DNA from: Phil1 sp964546125
Lineage (GTDB): Bacteria; Bacillota; Clostridia; Christensenellales; CAG-138
Reading direction: 5' to 3'
Assembly: GCA_964546125.1 (NCBI GenBank)
Contig: CAZJIS010000017.1
Coordinates: 1-29,843 of the forward strand
DNA length: 29,843 nucleotides
Shown piece after piece: positions 8,025 through 16,085 of the stretch (positions are counted from its first letter, which is position 1; every line of letters starts with the position of its first letter). A program made the translations under genes and the position numbers. The notes beneath the pieces were generated by a model. It saw nothing but the letters and a program-made list of their open reading frames with translations, did no database searches and had not been told where the DNA came from.

Positions 8025-8924
8025 TTATCGCTTCAGCTTGGGGTCCAATGCATCGCGCAGCCCATCGCCTATGAGGTTGAGCGAGAGCACGGTCGCCATG
8101 ATGGCAAGGCCCGGATACAGCGTCATATAGCTATAATCCCTGATGTAGGCTCTGCCTGCCGAAAGCATGCTGCCCCACTCCGGCGCGGGCGCCGGCACGC
8201 CAAGGCCAAGAAAGCTCAGCTGTGCGGCGGAAATGATGGCCGAGCCGACTCGAAGCGTAGCCTGAACGATAATTTGAGATACGCAGTTGGGCAGAATATG
8301 GGAGACGACGATCAACCACTCCGGCGAACCGATGGCCCTGGCGGATTCGATATATTCCTCACCGCGAATGGTCAGCACCGCCGCGCGAGCCACCCTGATA
8401 AACGGCGCCGTGCTTGCAATGCCAACGGCGATCATCAGGTTAAACGTGCTTTTGCCGAGCGCCGATACGACCGCAATCGCCATTAGCACGCTTGGGATCG
8501 ACGAGAAAATATCGCAGACGCGCATCGTAATATCTTCGAACACACCACCGATATACCCCGCCGCCGCGCCGAGCGTGACGCCGAACACAAGCGCGAACAT
8601 CACCGCGATGACGCCCACCGCGAGCGAATAGCGCGCGCCGTAGCACACGCGGGCGAAGATATCCCGCCCCATGTCGTCCGTGCCAAACCAATGCTTGGCC
8701 GAAGGCGCCTGCAGGCGCTCTTTGATGTTGTTGGCAACGACCTGCTTTTCGTAGTTGAAGATATAGGGCGAAGCCAAAGCGACGCCGATGATCACAACGA
8801 GCAAAATAACGCCGAGAATCGCGCCCTTGTTCTTGCGCAGCTGCCGCCACATGGACACGAGCGAACTGCGTTTTTTATATTTTTGAGAGATTCGTTCTTT
8901 CTTCTTCACGATCAGGCCCCTCAT
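8025..8924 (-). CDS. dppC: Peptide ABC transporter permease, DppC type
   Basis: Inner-membrane permease of the second importer, 299 residues from the ATG. A basic cytoplasmic tail rich in Lys/Arg (residues 7-32) precedes the first helix GAILGVILLVVIIGVAL. The family text FGTDDMGRDIFARVCYG follows the first extracytoplasmic loop. The EAA coupling loop is EYIESARAIGSPEWLIVVSH at about residues 194-213. The ATG at 8924 overlaps the upstream dppB stop as ATGA. A GTG at 8907-8909 has a better-spaced GAGGGG site and would shorten the protein by five residues; either start is possible. Confidence 0.95.
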   Translation of the reverse strand: MRGLIVKKKERISQKYKKRSSLVSMWRQLRKNKGAILGVILLVVIIGVALASPYIFNYEKQVVANNIKERLQAPSAKHWFGTDDMGRDIFARVCYGARYSLAVGVIAVMFALVFGVTLGAAAGYIGGVFEDITMRVCDIFSSIPSVLMAIAVVSALGKSTFNLMIAVGIASTAPFIRVARAAVLTIRGEEYIESARAIGSPEWLIVVSHILPNCVSQIIVQATLRVGSAIISAAQLSFLGLGVPAPAPEWGSMLSAGRAYIRDYSYMTLYPGLAIMATVLSLNLIGDGLRDALDPKLKR

Positions 8925-9853
8925 TTCACGTACTGCGACTTGATGCGCGGATCCACGTACGCATAGACGATGTCGATCAAAAGGTTCACAATGGTCACGA
9001 GCATGGTCGTCATGACCAAAGCGCCCGTAACGGTCGGAATATCGCGTTGATCGATTGCGTCCACGACCAGCCGCCCGACGCCCGGCCAGGCAAAAACGGT
9101 TTCAGCCAGCACCGACCCGCCAAGGACGTTGCTGAACTGCACGCCAAAGACCGTGATAATCGGGATGAGGGCGTTGCGCAGCGCGTGCTTGCGAATGATT
9201 TTACGCTCCGGCACACCCTTTGCACGGGCCATGCGCAAATAGTCCTGCCGGATCACATCGAGCATGGAGGAGCGCGTCGAGCGCGTCATAAACGCGGCAA
9301 GCCCGGCGCCTATCGTAAACGCCGGCAAAATCAGGCTTCTAAACCCTTCCTCATAGCCGCCGGAAGGAAGCCAGCCGAGCTTGAGCGAAAACACGATGAT
9401 CAGCAAAAGCCCCAGCCAGAAGTTCGGCATGGATAATCCAAGCAGCGCAAGGATCATCGAAACGGTATCTTTCAGGGAGTTTTGGTTGACCGCCGCAATA
9501 ATTCCAAGCGGAATGGAAATGCCCAGCGCCACGACCATTGTGACGAAAGAAAGCATGAGCGTGTTGGGCAAGCGCGTGAGGTAGGTTTGCATAACATCGC
9601 GCTTGGAAACAAACGATTTGCCCAGATTGCCCGTAAACATGCCTTTGACATAGCGGAAATACCGCTCGACAAGGGAGCCGGTCAGCCCCATCGCCTCGCG
9701 CTGCGCCTGGATTTCTTCTTCCGTAGCGTCGGCGCTGACAACCGAATAGACCGGATCGCCCTCGGCGACGTCCATAATGGCGAAAATGATGAAAGCGACG
9801 CTGAGCAGAACCGGGATGACCATCAGCAATCGCTTGATAATATAACGATGCAT
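8921..9853 (-). CDS. dppB: Peptide ABC transporter permease, DppB type
   Basis: Inner-membrane permease of the second importer, 310 residues. It begins MHRYIIKRLLMVIPVLLSV, the usual first helix of DppB, followed by an extracytoplasmic region containing EGDPVYSVVSADATEEE, then the transport domain helices from about residue 95. The EAA coupling loop is DYLRMARAKGVPERKIIRKH near residue 195. GAGGAG lies eight bases ahead of the ATG. It overlaps dppC by four bases (ATGA) and is separated from the binding-protein gene by 116 bases that hold a strong hairpin. Confidence 0.95.
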   Translation of the reverse strand: MHRYIIKRLLMVIPVLLSVAFIIFAIMDVAEGDPVYSVVSADATEEEIQAQREAMGLTGSLVERYFRYVKGMFTGNLGKSFVSKRDVMQTYLTRLPNTLMLSFVTMVVALGISIPLGIIAAVNQNSLKDTVSMILALLGLSMPNFWLGLLLIIVFSLKLGWLPSGGYEEGFRSLILPAFTIGAGLAAFMTRSTRSSMLDVIRQDYLRMARAKGVPERKIIRKHALRNALIPIITVFGVQFSNVLGGSVLAETVFAWPGVGRLVVDAIDQRDIPTVTGALVMTTMLVTIVNLLIDIVYAYVDPRIKSQYVK

Positions 9854-9928
9854 GTTTTTCTCCTCGTTGGCGAACTGCCAATGGCGTACCGCGGTTCAGC
9901 ACGCCGCCGGCGATCGTACAGGTTCTTT

Positions 9929-9952
9929 GCGAGGGGCCTTGCGGCCCCTCGC
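9929..9952 (-). other. Perfect intercistronic stem-loop between binding-protein and dppB genes
   Basis: GCGAGGGGCC and GGCCCCTCGC form a perfect 10-pair stem with a four-base loop, 18 bases downstream of the lipoprotein stop codon. On the minus strand it is followed by AAAGAACC, so no U-run and not a classical terminator. It most likely protects the 3' end of a processed binding-protein message or partly halts polymerase. It matches the position of the hairpin at 2435-2459 in the other importer operon. Confidence 0.75.
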
Positions 9953-9969
9953 TTCCGACACGTTGTTTT

Positions 9970-11583
9970 TTAGGCTTCGGGCAGGCAGATGTAACGGTAA
10001 TCGTGCTTCGCGGTACCGTTCCACTTCACGCCGCTCAACCCCAGCTTGACGCCGACGTTGACATAGGAGGTCGCGATGGGAACGATGGGCACGAGGCTGT
10101 TGAGATACACTTCGATATCGTTATACATCTTTTCGCGCTTGGCAGGGTCCTGCTCGACGAGGGCGTCGTCAATCATCTTGTTGTAGGTGGCATCCTTCAT
10201 GTTGGCGCGGTTGGAGCCGTTCTTCTTGAGCGTGCCGTTATCATCATAGGAGCCGAACTGGTTGCGCAGCGTGAAGTCCGTGCCGAGGTTATCGGTGAAC
10301 TGATACAGGCAGAAGTCATAGTCGAGCGCCGCATCGTTGAGGATTCCCTTCAGCGCCGCGGTTTCGAGCTTGATAAGCTCAAGGCCAATGCCGATCTGGG
10401 AGAGATCCTCCTGCAGGACAAGCGCCATGTTTTCCTTGGCGGTACCGTTATAAATGACGCGGAAGCTCAAATCGCCGGGCTTATAGGGGGACAGCGCCAA
10501 CTCGGCCTTGGCTTTCTCAAGATCGTAGCCATAAGCTTCGAGGCCGTCAAACCAGCCGAACTGCCCGCGGTTGACCCAGTGGTCATGCACGAAGCCTTCG
10601 CCGTTGTAGCCCACCGCGATCATCGATTCCTTATCGGTGGCGTAGGCAATCGCCTTGCGCACATGCACATCGTCAAGGCCCTTGCGCTCGTTGTTGATGG
10701 CAAGGTAAAGCAGCACGTAGTTCGGAATTTTAACCAGTTCGAGGGCCGGATCGTCCTCGATGTAGGCAAGGTCGGTGCTCAGCGGATCGATACACACATC
10801 GACTTCGCCGGTTTGCAGGGAGATCAGGCGGGAGGATTCTTCCTTGATGAGCCGGAACACGATCCGCCTTGTCGGCGCGGGCGCGCCGTGGAAATACTCG
10901 GAGCGGACAAACGAAATCTGGTCGCCCGAAATCCATTCTTCAACCTGGTAAAGGCCGGTGCCGATCTGGTAGCCGAACTCATCCGCAGGGACGAGCTTCT
11001 CGGAGAGGATGGACATGCTCTGGTGGGCGAGCAGCAGCAAAAACTCCTGCGAAGGCTTTACGATGGTGATGCTGACGTGGGTATCATCGACCACCTTGAT
11101 GTCGGTAATAAGCTCAACCTTCGTCTTGGTGAAGGAGGATTCCTTCGCGCGCTCATAGGTGAACTTGATGTCGTTCGCCGTGCAGGGCGAGCCGTCGGTG
11201 AACTTCACATTGTCCGGAATTTCAAAGGTGAATGTGCAGCCGTCGTCGGAAACTTTCCACGATGTGGCCATGCCGGGGATGACTTGGTTTGTTTCGGGAT
11301 CAACCTCCACGAGGGTTTCGTGCGTGAGCGTGAAGGCCATCATGTTCGCATCGGTGTTGGAACCCTGGGGATCCAAAGTGGTGATGTCGTTGGCAACGCC
11401 GATGGTGATGGTATCCTGATACTTCACATCCTCGGGGACGGGCGTTGCGTCGGGAGCCGTGGTTTTGTCCGGCGCGACAGGGGATGCGCTGGGTTTGTCA
11501 ACTGTGCCGGACGTGCAGCCGAACACGCCGAACATCATCAGCAAGCTCAGCGCAAGCGCAAGAAATTTCTGGGCCTTTTTCAT
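9970..11583 (-). CDS. Peptide-type ABC transporter substrate-binding lipoprotein (SBP_bac_5)
   Basis: Extracytoplasmic binding protein of the second importer, 537 residues. The signal peptide ends in lipobox VFGC with lipidated Cys23, followed by a Thr/Pro/Ala/Asp-rich tether to about residue 52. Family landmarks include MATSWKVSDDGCTFTFEIPDNVKFTDGSP near residue 104, IGTGLYQVEEWISGDQ near 207, and DDVHVRKAIAYATDKESMI near 300. GAGGAGG stands seven bases ahead of the ATG. It is the first gene of its operon, divergent from the two-component system at 11937-15269, which makes it the probable target of that system. The ligand is probably a peptide or amino-acid derivative but cannot be read from the sequence. 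Confidence 0.96.
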   Translation of the reverse strand: MKKAQKFLALALSLLMMFGVFGCTSGTVDKPSASPVAPDKTTAPDATPVPEDVKYQDTITIGVANDITTLDPQGSNTDANMMAFTLTHETLVEVDPETNQVIPGMATSWKVSDDGCTFTFEIPDNVKFTDGSPCTANDIKFTYERAKESSFTKTKVELITDIKVVDDTHVSITIVKPSQEFLLLLAHQSMSILSEKLVPADEFGYQIGTGLYQVEEWISGDQISFVRSEYFHGAPAPTRRIVFRLIKEESSRLISLQTGEVDVCIDPLSTDLAYIEDDPALELVKIPNYVLLYLAINNERKGLDDVHVRKAIAYATDKESMIAVGYNGEGFVHDHWVNRGQFGWFDGLEAYGYDLEKAKAELALSPYKPGDLSFRVIYNGTAKENMALVLQEDLSQIGIGLELIKLETAALKGILNDAALDYDFCLYQFTDNLGTDFTLRNQFGSYDDNGTLKKNGSNRANMKDATYNKMIDDALVEQDPAKREKMYNDIEVYLNSLVPIVPIATSYVNVGVKLGLSGVKWNGTAKHDYRYICLPEA

Positions 11584-11666
11584 GTTTTTCCTCCTCGTTT
11601 TTCAGCAGGTCTTTTTTGAGTGCTGTTCGATATGCCGGGGTTATGCCGGCTTATCCACTACCGATT

Positions 11667-11695
11667 GATACACGAAAGCGATATCGTGTCCACAA
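11667..11695 (-). promoter_or_regulatory. Possible promoter of the second importer operon with internal inverted repeat
   Basis: Reading leftward, TTGTGG (11690-11695), 17-base spacer, TGTATC (11667-11672) is a fair but not strong sigma-A promoter 84 bases ahead of the binding-protein ATG. The spacer contains the inverted repeat ACACGA (11670-11675), eight bases, TCGTGT (11684-11689), an operator-like element. CACAAT (11691-11696) and ATTGTG (11724-11729) form a second, wider dyad. The tandem TATGCCGG at 11631 and 11642 lies in the leader. No convincing sigma-54 -24/-12 pair was found in the gap 11584-11936. Confidence 0.4.
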
Positions 11696-11764
11696 TGTGA
11701 AACAAGGGTGTCTTTACAGCTTTATTGTGTCAGAAGCCCGCTCGCTTTTCAATCCGCGCGCCAT

Positions 11765-11819
11765 GCAATTTCTGCCGGCTATCGGCATAATTTGCCGCTT
11801 TACGGTCGGCAATCTTTGC
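11765..11819. promoter_or_regulatory. Three phased GCA-N5-TGC dyads (candidate response-regulator sites)
   Basis: GCAATTTCTGC (11765-11775), GCATAATTTGC (11785-11795) and GCAATCTTTGC (11809-11819) share outer GCA/TGC symmetry and an AT-rich core. Their starts are 20 and 24 bases apart, about two helical turns each. They lie between the two divergent promoters, 60-115 bases upstream of the sensor-kinase promoter. Fis-type response regulators bind short dyads in such arrays, so the adjacent NtrC-like protein is the natural candidate; this is inference from position and symmetry. Confidence 0.5.
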
Positions 11820-11878
11820 ATAAAAGCCGGCGCGCCCGCCGCAGCGCCCTATCCCCGCACTGTAATAGGAAGCGCGGG

Positions 11879-11907
11879 TTGAAAAAGGGTGATGAATCCA
11901 TTATGAT
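11879..11907 (+). promoter_or_regulatory. Sigma-A promoter of the two-component operon
   Basis: TTGAAA (11879-11884), 17-base spacer, TATGAT (11902-11907). Transcription would start near 11914, giving a leader of about 23 bases that holds the GGGGGA ribosome binding site of the kinase gene. Both elements differ from consensus by one base. Confidence 0.7.
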
Positions 11908-11936
11908 GATAAAGCAATTTCCGATGGGGGAAACGT

Positions 11937-13931
11937 ATGAAATTCAAGAGGCTGCGCGTCTGTTTGCTGCTGGTGGCACTTCTGGTGCCGCTGCTGTTAA
12001 GCGCGCGCGCGACAGCGCTCAACCGATATCTGCGCGTGGGGTTTAATACGAATTTGCCCCCGTATCAGTTCCTCGACGCGAAGGGCGCGCCGGCGGGCAT
12101 GCACATAGATATGCTCCGCGCCATCGGCAGCAGCCGCAATTATGAATTCGAATTTTTACCTTTTGAAACGAACCGCGCCTGCCTGGGTGCGCTTGAACAG
12201 GGCGAAATCGATTTGATTCTCGGCGTGATTGCGGGCTCGGTTAAAAACGATCTGTCTATCTTATACACCGACGCGCTATCCAGCTCGCAGCTGTGCATGA
12301 TTGTCAGCAACGCCGCGCCTTCGCCCGGCGCGAATCAAACGAGCGCCATTTTCTCCTCCGACTCGATTCGCCACACCATGCTCGCCAACCTCGGCATCCA
12401 GCAGTTCATCGCCGTCGGAAATCAGAAAATGGTCTACGAGCGCCATAAGCTGCACCCGGGTTCGGCCATGATCGGCGTCAAGGACAGCCTGCTCTACCAG
12501 CTTATCAACGACGGCAAGGAAAACAACTATACCGTTCGCTATAACTACCTCGGCACCATCGAATTTACGCTTGTCGTGCGCAGGAACGATGCCGAATTGC
12601 TGCGCGCGATGAACGACAGCATCTCCAAATTTAGGGCCGGGCAGCAATATGAGGACATCCGCAACCAATGGCTACCGATCGTGGATTACGAAGCGCGGCT
12701 CGAACGCGTTTTGCGCACGGCCGCGATCATCGCGTCGATTGCCGTCGCGCTGGCGCTTGGTTACAGCCTAATCATGCGCCGCATTCAAAGGCTACTCAAG
12801 CGGCGGGTCGCCGAGCAGACCGAGCAGATCCGGCTGACGAACGCGGAATTGGAAAAGCAGTTTGAGCAAATTCAGGGCGAAAATGATTTGCGAAACCGCA
12901 TCATCAAGTATTCCCCAAGCGGTATGCTGCTTTTTGACCCGCACTATCTCATCACGATGATGAATAAGAGCGCATGCGCCATGGCCGGGCTCTCCGAACC
13001 ATGTGTGGGCGGCAGCGCGCTCGACGTGCCGGTGTTCCGCGAGATTTTGCTGCGCGAAGGCGATGCGGTCTTTGAACCCGGCACAACGGTTGAAAACGGC
13101 AGCATTCGCATCGGGACAAGCCCCGTTAGCACGCGCTCGTATCAATACCTGATTTATCAGGTCAAACGCTACGGCACGGTCGCCGGCGTTTTATTGAGTG
13201 TTCAGGATATGACTGAGGCCGAGCGGATGCAGCAGGCGGAATTTGAAAAAGAAAAAAGCTCCGCCCTCACGCGCATCGCTACGGGAATCGCGCATGAAAT
13301 ACGGAATCCCCTCATGACGATCCGAACATTCGCCTCGCTCATCGGCACGAAGGGCGATGATAAAAACGTGCAGCAGTCCTTTGCCCTTTTTGTGCCCGAA
13401 GAGGTGGACCGAATCAACCGACTCATCGAAAGCCTGATCCACTATGCAAAGCCCGCGAGGCATTTTACGGAGCGGATTGCGCTTAGCGAACTGGTGGGGG
13501 ATTGTCTTTTGCTCATTCAGCCGGTGCTCCAAAAGAGCTCGTTCCGATTGGTGCGCTCCTTATCCCCGGAGCTTAGCATTTTGGCCGATCGCGACCAGGT
13601 TCGGCAGGTGCTGATCAACATTTTGATCAACGGCATCGAGGCGATGGAGAAAAAACGCGCGCACGGCGCGCAAAATGCGCCGCTGACGCTTGAAGTGCGC
13701 GTTGAAGAAGCCGGCGGCAAGGTGGCCGTGATTGTGCGGGATGAGGGCATCGGCATGACGCCCGAAGAACTGAGCGTGTGCCGGGACCCGTTCTTCTCCA
13801 CGAAGGAAACTGGAACGGGGCTTGGCCTTGCGCTGTGCGAGCAGTATATTAAAGAAAACAACGGCACGCTTGAAATTCAAAGTACGAAGAATGAATACAC
13901 GGAGATTTCTCTCCTGTTTGAAAGGAGTTAA
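11937..13931 (+). CDS. Sensor histidine kinase with extracytoplasmic SBP_bac_3-type ligand domain
   Basis: Membrane-bound NtrB-class sensor kinase, 664 residues. A signal/anchor helix (residues 7-27) is followed by a type-3 solute-binding fold (about 30-247, beginning RYLRVGFNTNLPPYQFLDAKG and including GALEQGEIDLILGV), a second helix (about 261-279), a short coiled coil (283-318), a PAS-like domain (about 320-428), the HisKA H-box ATGIAHEIRNPL with phospho-acceptor His453, N-box NILINGIEAM (about 561-570), and ATP-lid motifs DEGIGM and TKETGTGLGLAL. It would sense an extracellular amino acid or small peptide-like ligand directly and pass phosphate to the response regulator three bases downstream. 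It is divergent from the second importer, the likely regulon. Domain calls are firm; the ligand is unknown. Confidence 0.93.
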   Translation: MKFKRLRVCLLLVALLVPLLLSARATALNRYLRVGFNTNLPPYQFLDAKGAPAGMHIDMLRAIGSSRNYEFEFLPFETNRACLGALEQGEIDLILGVIAGSVKNDLSILYTDALSSSQLCMIVSNAAPSPGANQTSAIFSSDSIRHTMLANLGIQQFIAVGNQKMVYERHKLHPGSAMIGVKDSLLYQLINDGKENNYTVRYNYLGTIEFTLVVRRNDAELLRAMNDSISKFRAGQQYEDIRNQWLPIVDYEARLERVLRTAAIIASIAVALALGYSLIMRRIQRLLKRRVAEQTEQIRLTNAELEKQFEQIQGENDLRNRIIKYSPSGMLLFDPHYLITMMNKSACAMAGLSEPCVGGSALDVPVFREILLREGDAVFEPGTTVENGSIRIGTSPVSTRSYQYLIYQVKRYGTVAGVLLSVQDMTEAERMQQAEFEKEKSSALTRIATGIAHEIRNPLMTIRTFASLIGTKGDDKNVQQSFALFVPEEVDRINRLIESLIHYAKPARHFTERIALSELVGDCLLLIQPVLQKSSFRLVRSLSPELSILADRDQVRQVLINILINGIEAMEKKRAHGAQNAPLTLEVRVEEAGGKVAVIVRDEGIGMTPEELSVCRDPFFSTKETGTGLGLALCEQYIKENNGTLEIQSTKNEYTEISLLFERS

Positions 13932-13934
13932 CCG

Positions 13935-15269
13935 ATGCAATCCCGTATTTTGATCATCGATGATGAAAACAGCATTTGCGTGTCGCTCTCATTGGCACTG
14001 CAGCCGGAATATGAAGTTGCGTGGGAAACAGACCCCGCCAAAGGGCTGGAACGGTTGCGCGCGGAATCCTTCGACCTTGTTCTGTTGGATCTCGTGGTCG
14101 GCGAATATGACGGCATTGAAATTCTCAAGGAGATTCGCCAGATCGACCCGCGGGTTGCCGTGATGATGATGACCGCCTACGGCAGCATACGCTCCTCCGT
14201 AAGCGCGATGAAACAGGGGGCGTTTACGTACCTGACCAAGCCGCTCGATTTGGAAGAGCTGCAGATTTACATCCGCCAGGCATTGGAGTTCCTCGCGCTC
14301 AACGACAGCGTTGCGTACCTGAACGAGCAGCTGCGCGACCAGGCGCGGGCGGGAGAGCTCATCGGGAACAGCCCCGCCATTCAATCTGTGAGCCGCATGA
14401 TCGACAAATTTCGCAACGTTGACGCCAACATACTCCTCTCCGGCGAGAGCGGAACCGGCAAAAGCATGGTTGCGCAGATTCTCCATTTTCAGGGCAAGCG
14501 CAAACATTTTGTCACCATCAACTGCTCCGCCATGGAAGAGGATCAGCTCGAAGAAGAATTTTTCGGCTACAAAGGCGCCACGCACGAGCGCCGGGGCAAG
14601 CTCTATTATGCGAACCAGGGCACGCTTTGCCTCGATGGAATCGGCGATATGCCGCTGCCCTTTCAAGCCAAGCTTTTGCGGGCGCTTGAAGAACAGACCT
14701 TCACCCCCGTTGGCGGACGGGAACTGCGCCGCTTTGAAACGCGCATCATCGCAACGACAAACCGGGATTTGAACGCCATGGTCAAAGAGGGGCTGTTCCG
14801 CAAGGAGTTGCTCTATCGGCTCAACACATTGGAAATTGAGCTTCCCCCTTTACGCGAACGCCCGGAAGACATTCCGCTTTTATGCGCTCATTTCATCCGT
14901 CGCAGCAGCACCCTGCTTGGCAAGACGCACAGGATCCGCGGCATCACGCCCGAAGCGCAGGAATTGCTCAACGCGCACCATTACCCCGGGAACGTGCGGG
15001 AGCTCGCCAACGCCATAGAGTATGCCGGCATTGTCGCGAGCGACGAGTGGATTCGCGTAAAAGACCTGCCCTATCGCGTTACGGATGCCGCGCCGGGGGC
15101 GGATGCGCCCGAAAAGCTGATTTTCGGAAAAACGCTGCAAGAGCTTGAACGCATGGCCATTGTTTCTTCCTTCCAGCGGAACGGCGGCAAGCGCAAACTG
15201 ATTGCCGCGGAGCTTGGCATCAGCGAGAGGGGGCTTTGGAACAAGCTCAAGGAGTATGACCTCGTGTGA
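13935..15269 (+). CDS. NtrC-family response regulator with degenerate AAA+ domain (no GAFTGA loop)
   Basis: Cytoplasmic DNA-binding regulator, 444 residues. The receiver domain (1-120) has the acidic pair near 9-10, phospho-Asp52, Thr81 and Lys102. The AAA+ domain (about 140-375) keeps Walker A GESGTGKS (170-177), sensor-I ATTN and arginine-finger text FRKELLYRLN. However, the sigma-54 contact loop GAFTGA is replaced by a shorter GATHERRGK (214-222), and Walker B reads LCLDGIGD with Gly235 where the catalytic Glu belongs. The C-terminus is a Fis-type helix-turn-helix (about 405-440, RKLIAAELGISERGLWNKL). The architecture says NtrC, but the lost residues argue against sigma-54 activation and probably against normal ATP hydrolysis; relatives without GAFTGA (TyrR, some HupR/NtrC) act with sigma-70. 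The gene follows the kinase by three bases. Confidence 0.92.
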   Translation: MQSRILIIDDENSICVSLSLALQPEYEVAWETDPAKGLERLRAESFDLVLLDLVVGEYDGIEILKEIRQIDPRVAVMMMTAYGSIRSSVSAMKQGAFTYLTKPLDLEELQIYIRQALEFLALNDSVAYLNEQLRDQARAGELIGNSPAIQSVSRMIDKFRNVDANILLSGESGTGKSMVAQILHFQGKRKHFVTINCSAMEEDQLEEEFFGYKGATHERRGKLYYANQGTLCLDGIGDMPLPFQAKLLRALEEQTFTPVGGRELRRFETRIIATTNRDLNAMVKEGLFRKELLYRLNTLEIELPPLRERPEDIPLLCAHFIRRSSTLLGKTHRIRGITPEAQELLNAHHYPGNVRELANAIEYAGIVASDEWIRVKDLPYRVTDAAPGADAPEKLIFGKTLQELERMAIVSSFQRNGGKRKLIAAELGISERGLWNKLKEYDLV

Positions 15270-15328
15270 TGCAACCGGCAAAACAACAACGGGCGGCGGC
15301 CCATACTATGGCTAGGGAGGCGAACGAC

Positions 15329-16015
15329 TTGGCGGAAACAACCATGCGATATGTGTTTTTGCGCATTTACAGCAATGATGAGCTGCGTGATTTTTTAACC
15401 GATATGCTTGAAGCGGGCTGGGTCCTTGAGCGATGCAGGGGAAACTTTCTCTTCTTTCGAAAGCGGCGCCTGAAAAACGCGCGCCTTGGCATCGTCTCAA
15501 GCGAGGGCACGAAGCGCACCGCCAAAGGGGACGAGCAAATTGGTGAAAACATTGAAATCGCGCTGAAGAAAGGCTGGCAGCTCCTTTGCATTGGCGACAT
15601 TGAGAGCGTAATTCCCCTGCGCCGCCGCCTTTATTTTTTCACACAGGACCCCGCTGCCGTTCCGTTGGAGCCCGACGAGGTGATCGATTTTCAATATGCG
15701 CACCGGGCCTATCATGCCACGCTGCGCTGGGCCATTTTGTGGACGCTGCTCGCCGCCGCGGCGTTGGTGAGCACAACTTTGTTTATGCTGCACGACGGTG
15801 TGTACTTCGTGCTCATCCTGATCGACAGCGCGCTTGTCGCCCTATCATTCGGCGCGTTCCCGCTGTTTTTCAGCAGGCGCGCGCGCTATCGCCATGTTAC
15901 GCGGCAAACGCCCATGCCGGCCGCCGCCCACCGCATCCTGCACAGGAGGGAAACGTTCCTGGCGCTCGCCTTGGCCGCGCTGCTCGCCGGCGTTTGCCTG
16001 TTGTTGTTCTTCTAA
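15329..16015 (+). CDS. DUF2812-like membrane protein
   Basis: Unknown function. From the TTG at 15329 it has 228 residues; this start has AGGGAGG eight bases upstream. An ATG at 15308 and a GTG overlapping the regulator stop at 15266 are alternatives. The soluble N-terminal half (MRYVFLRIYSNDELRDFLTDMLEAGWVLERCRGNFLFF...) resembles DUF2812, which often begins with this kind of alpha-beta segment. The C-terminal half has a helix pair (about residues 130-175) and a final helix (205-225), with a basic cytoplasmic linker between. It is 59 bases behind the response regulator and probably in the same transcript. Members of the family frequently sit beside regulators, but no mechanism is known. Confidence 0.75.
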   Translation: MAETTMRYVFLRIYSNDELRDFLTDMLEAGWVLERCRGNFLFFRKRRLKNARLGIVSSEGTKRTAKGDEQIGENIEIALKKGWQLLCIGDIESVIPLRRRLYFFTQDPAAVPLEPDEVIDFQYAHRAYHATLRWAILWTLLAAAALVSTTLFMLHDGVYFVLILIDSALVALSFGAFPLFFSRRARYRHVTRQTPMPAAAHRILHRRETFLALALAALLAGVCLLLFF

Positions 16016-16044
16016 TAATAAAAAACATAGCAATGAAAACCATG

Positions 16045-16085
16045 CCTGCGCATGCGGGCGGCTGCCGGTGTGCGGGGCGGTTTTT
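16045..16085 (+). terminator. Possible terminator between convergent genes
   Basis: CCTGCGCA pairs with TGTGCGGG (two wobbles) around an inner GGC/GCC pairing, then GCGG and TTTTT. It lies downstream of the DUF2812-like gene and touches the stop codon of the convergent P-type ATPase gene. The four-base gap before the T-run makes it a weak example. Confidence 0.35.

Noticed and set aside
10003..11619. A 538-codon plus-strand open frame
   Set aside because: It mirrors the second binding-lipoprotein gene almost exactly; the minus-strand gene has a signal peptide, lipobox and family motifs.
11667..11695. A catabolite-response element around CGAAAGCGATATCG
   Set aside because: It mismatches the cre consensus at several symmetric positions; a local inverted repeat explains the sequence better.
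11584..11936. A sigma-54 promoter for the importer or the kinase
   Set aside because: Scanning both strands for GG-N10-GC with the flanking consensus gave only one poor match (11637-11650) lacking the other conserved bases.
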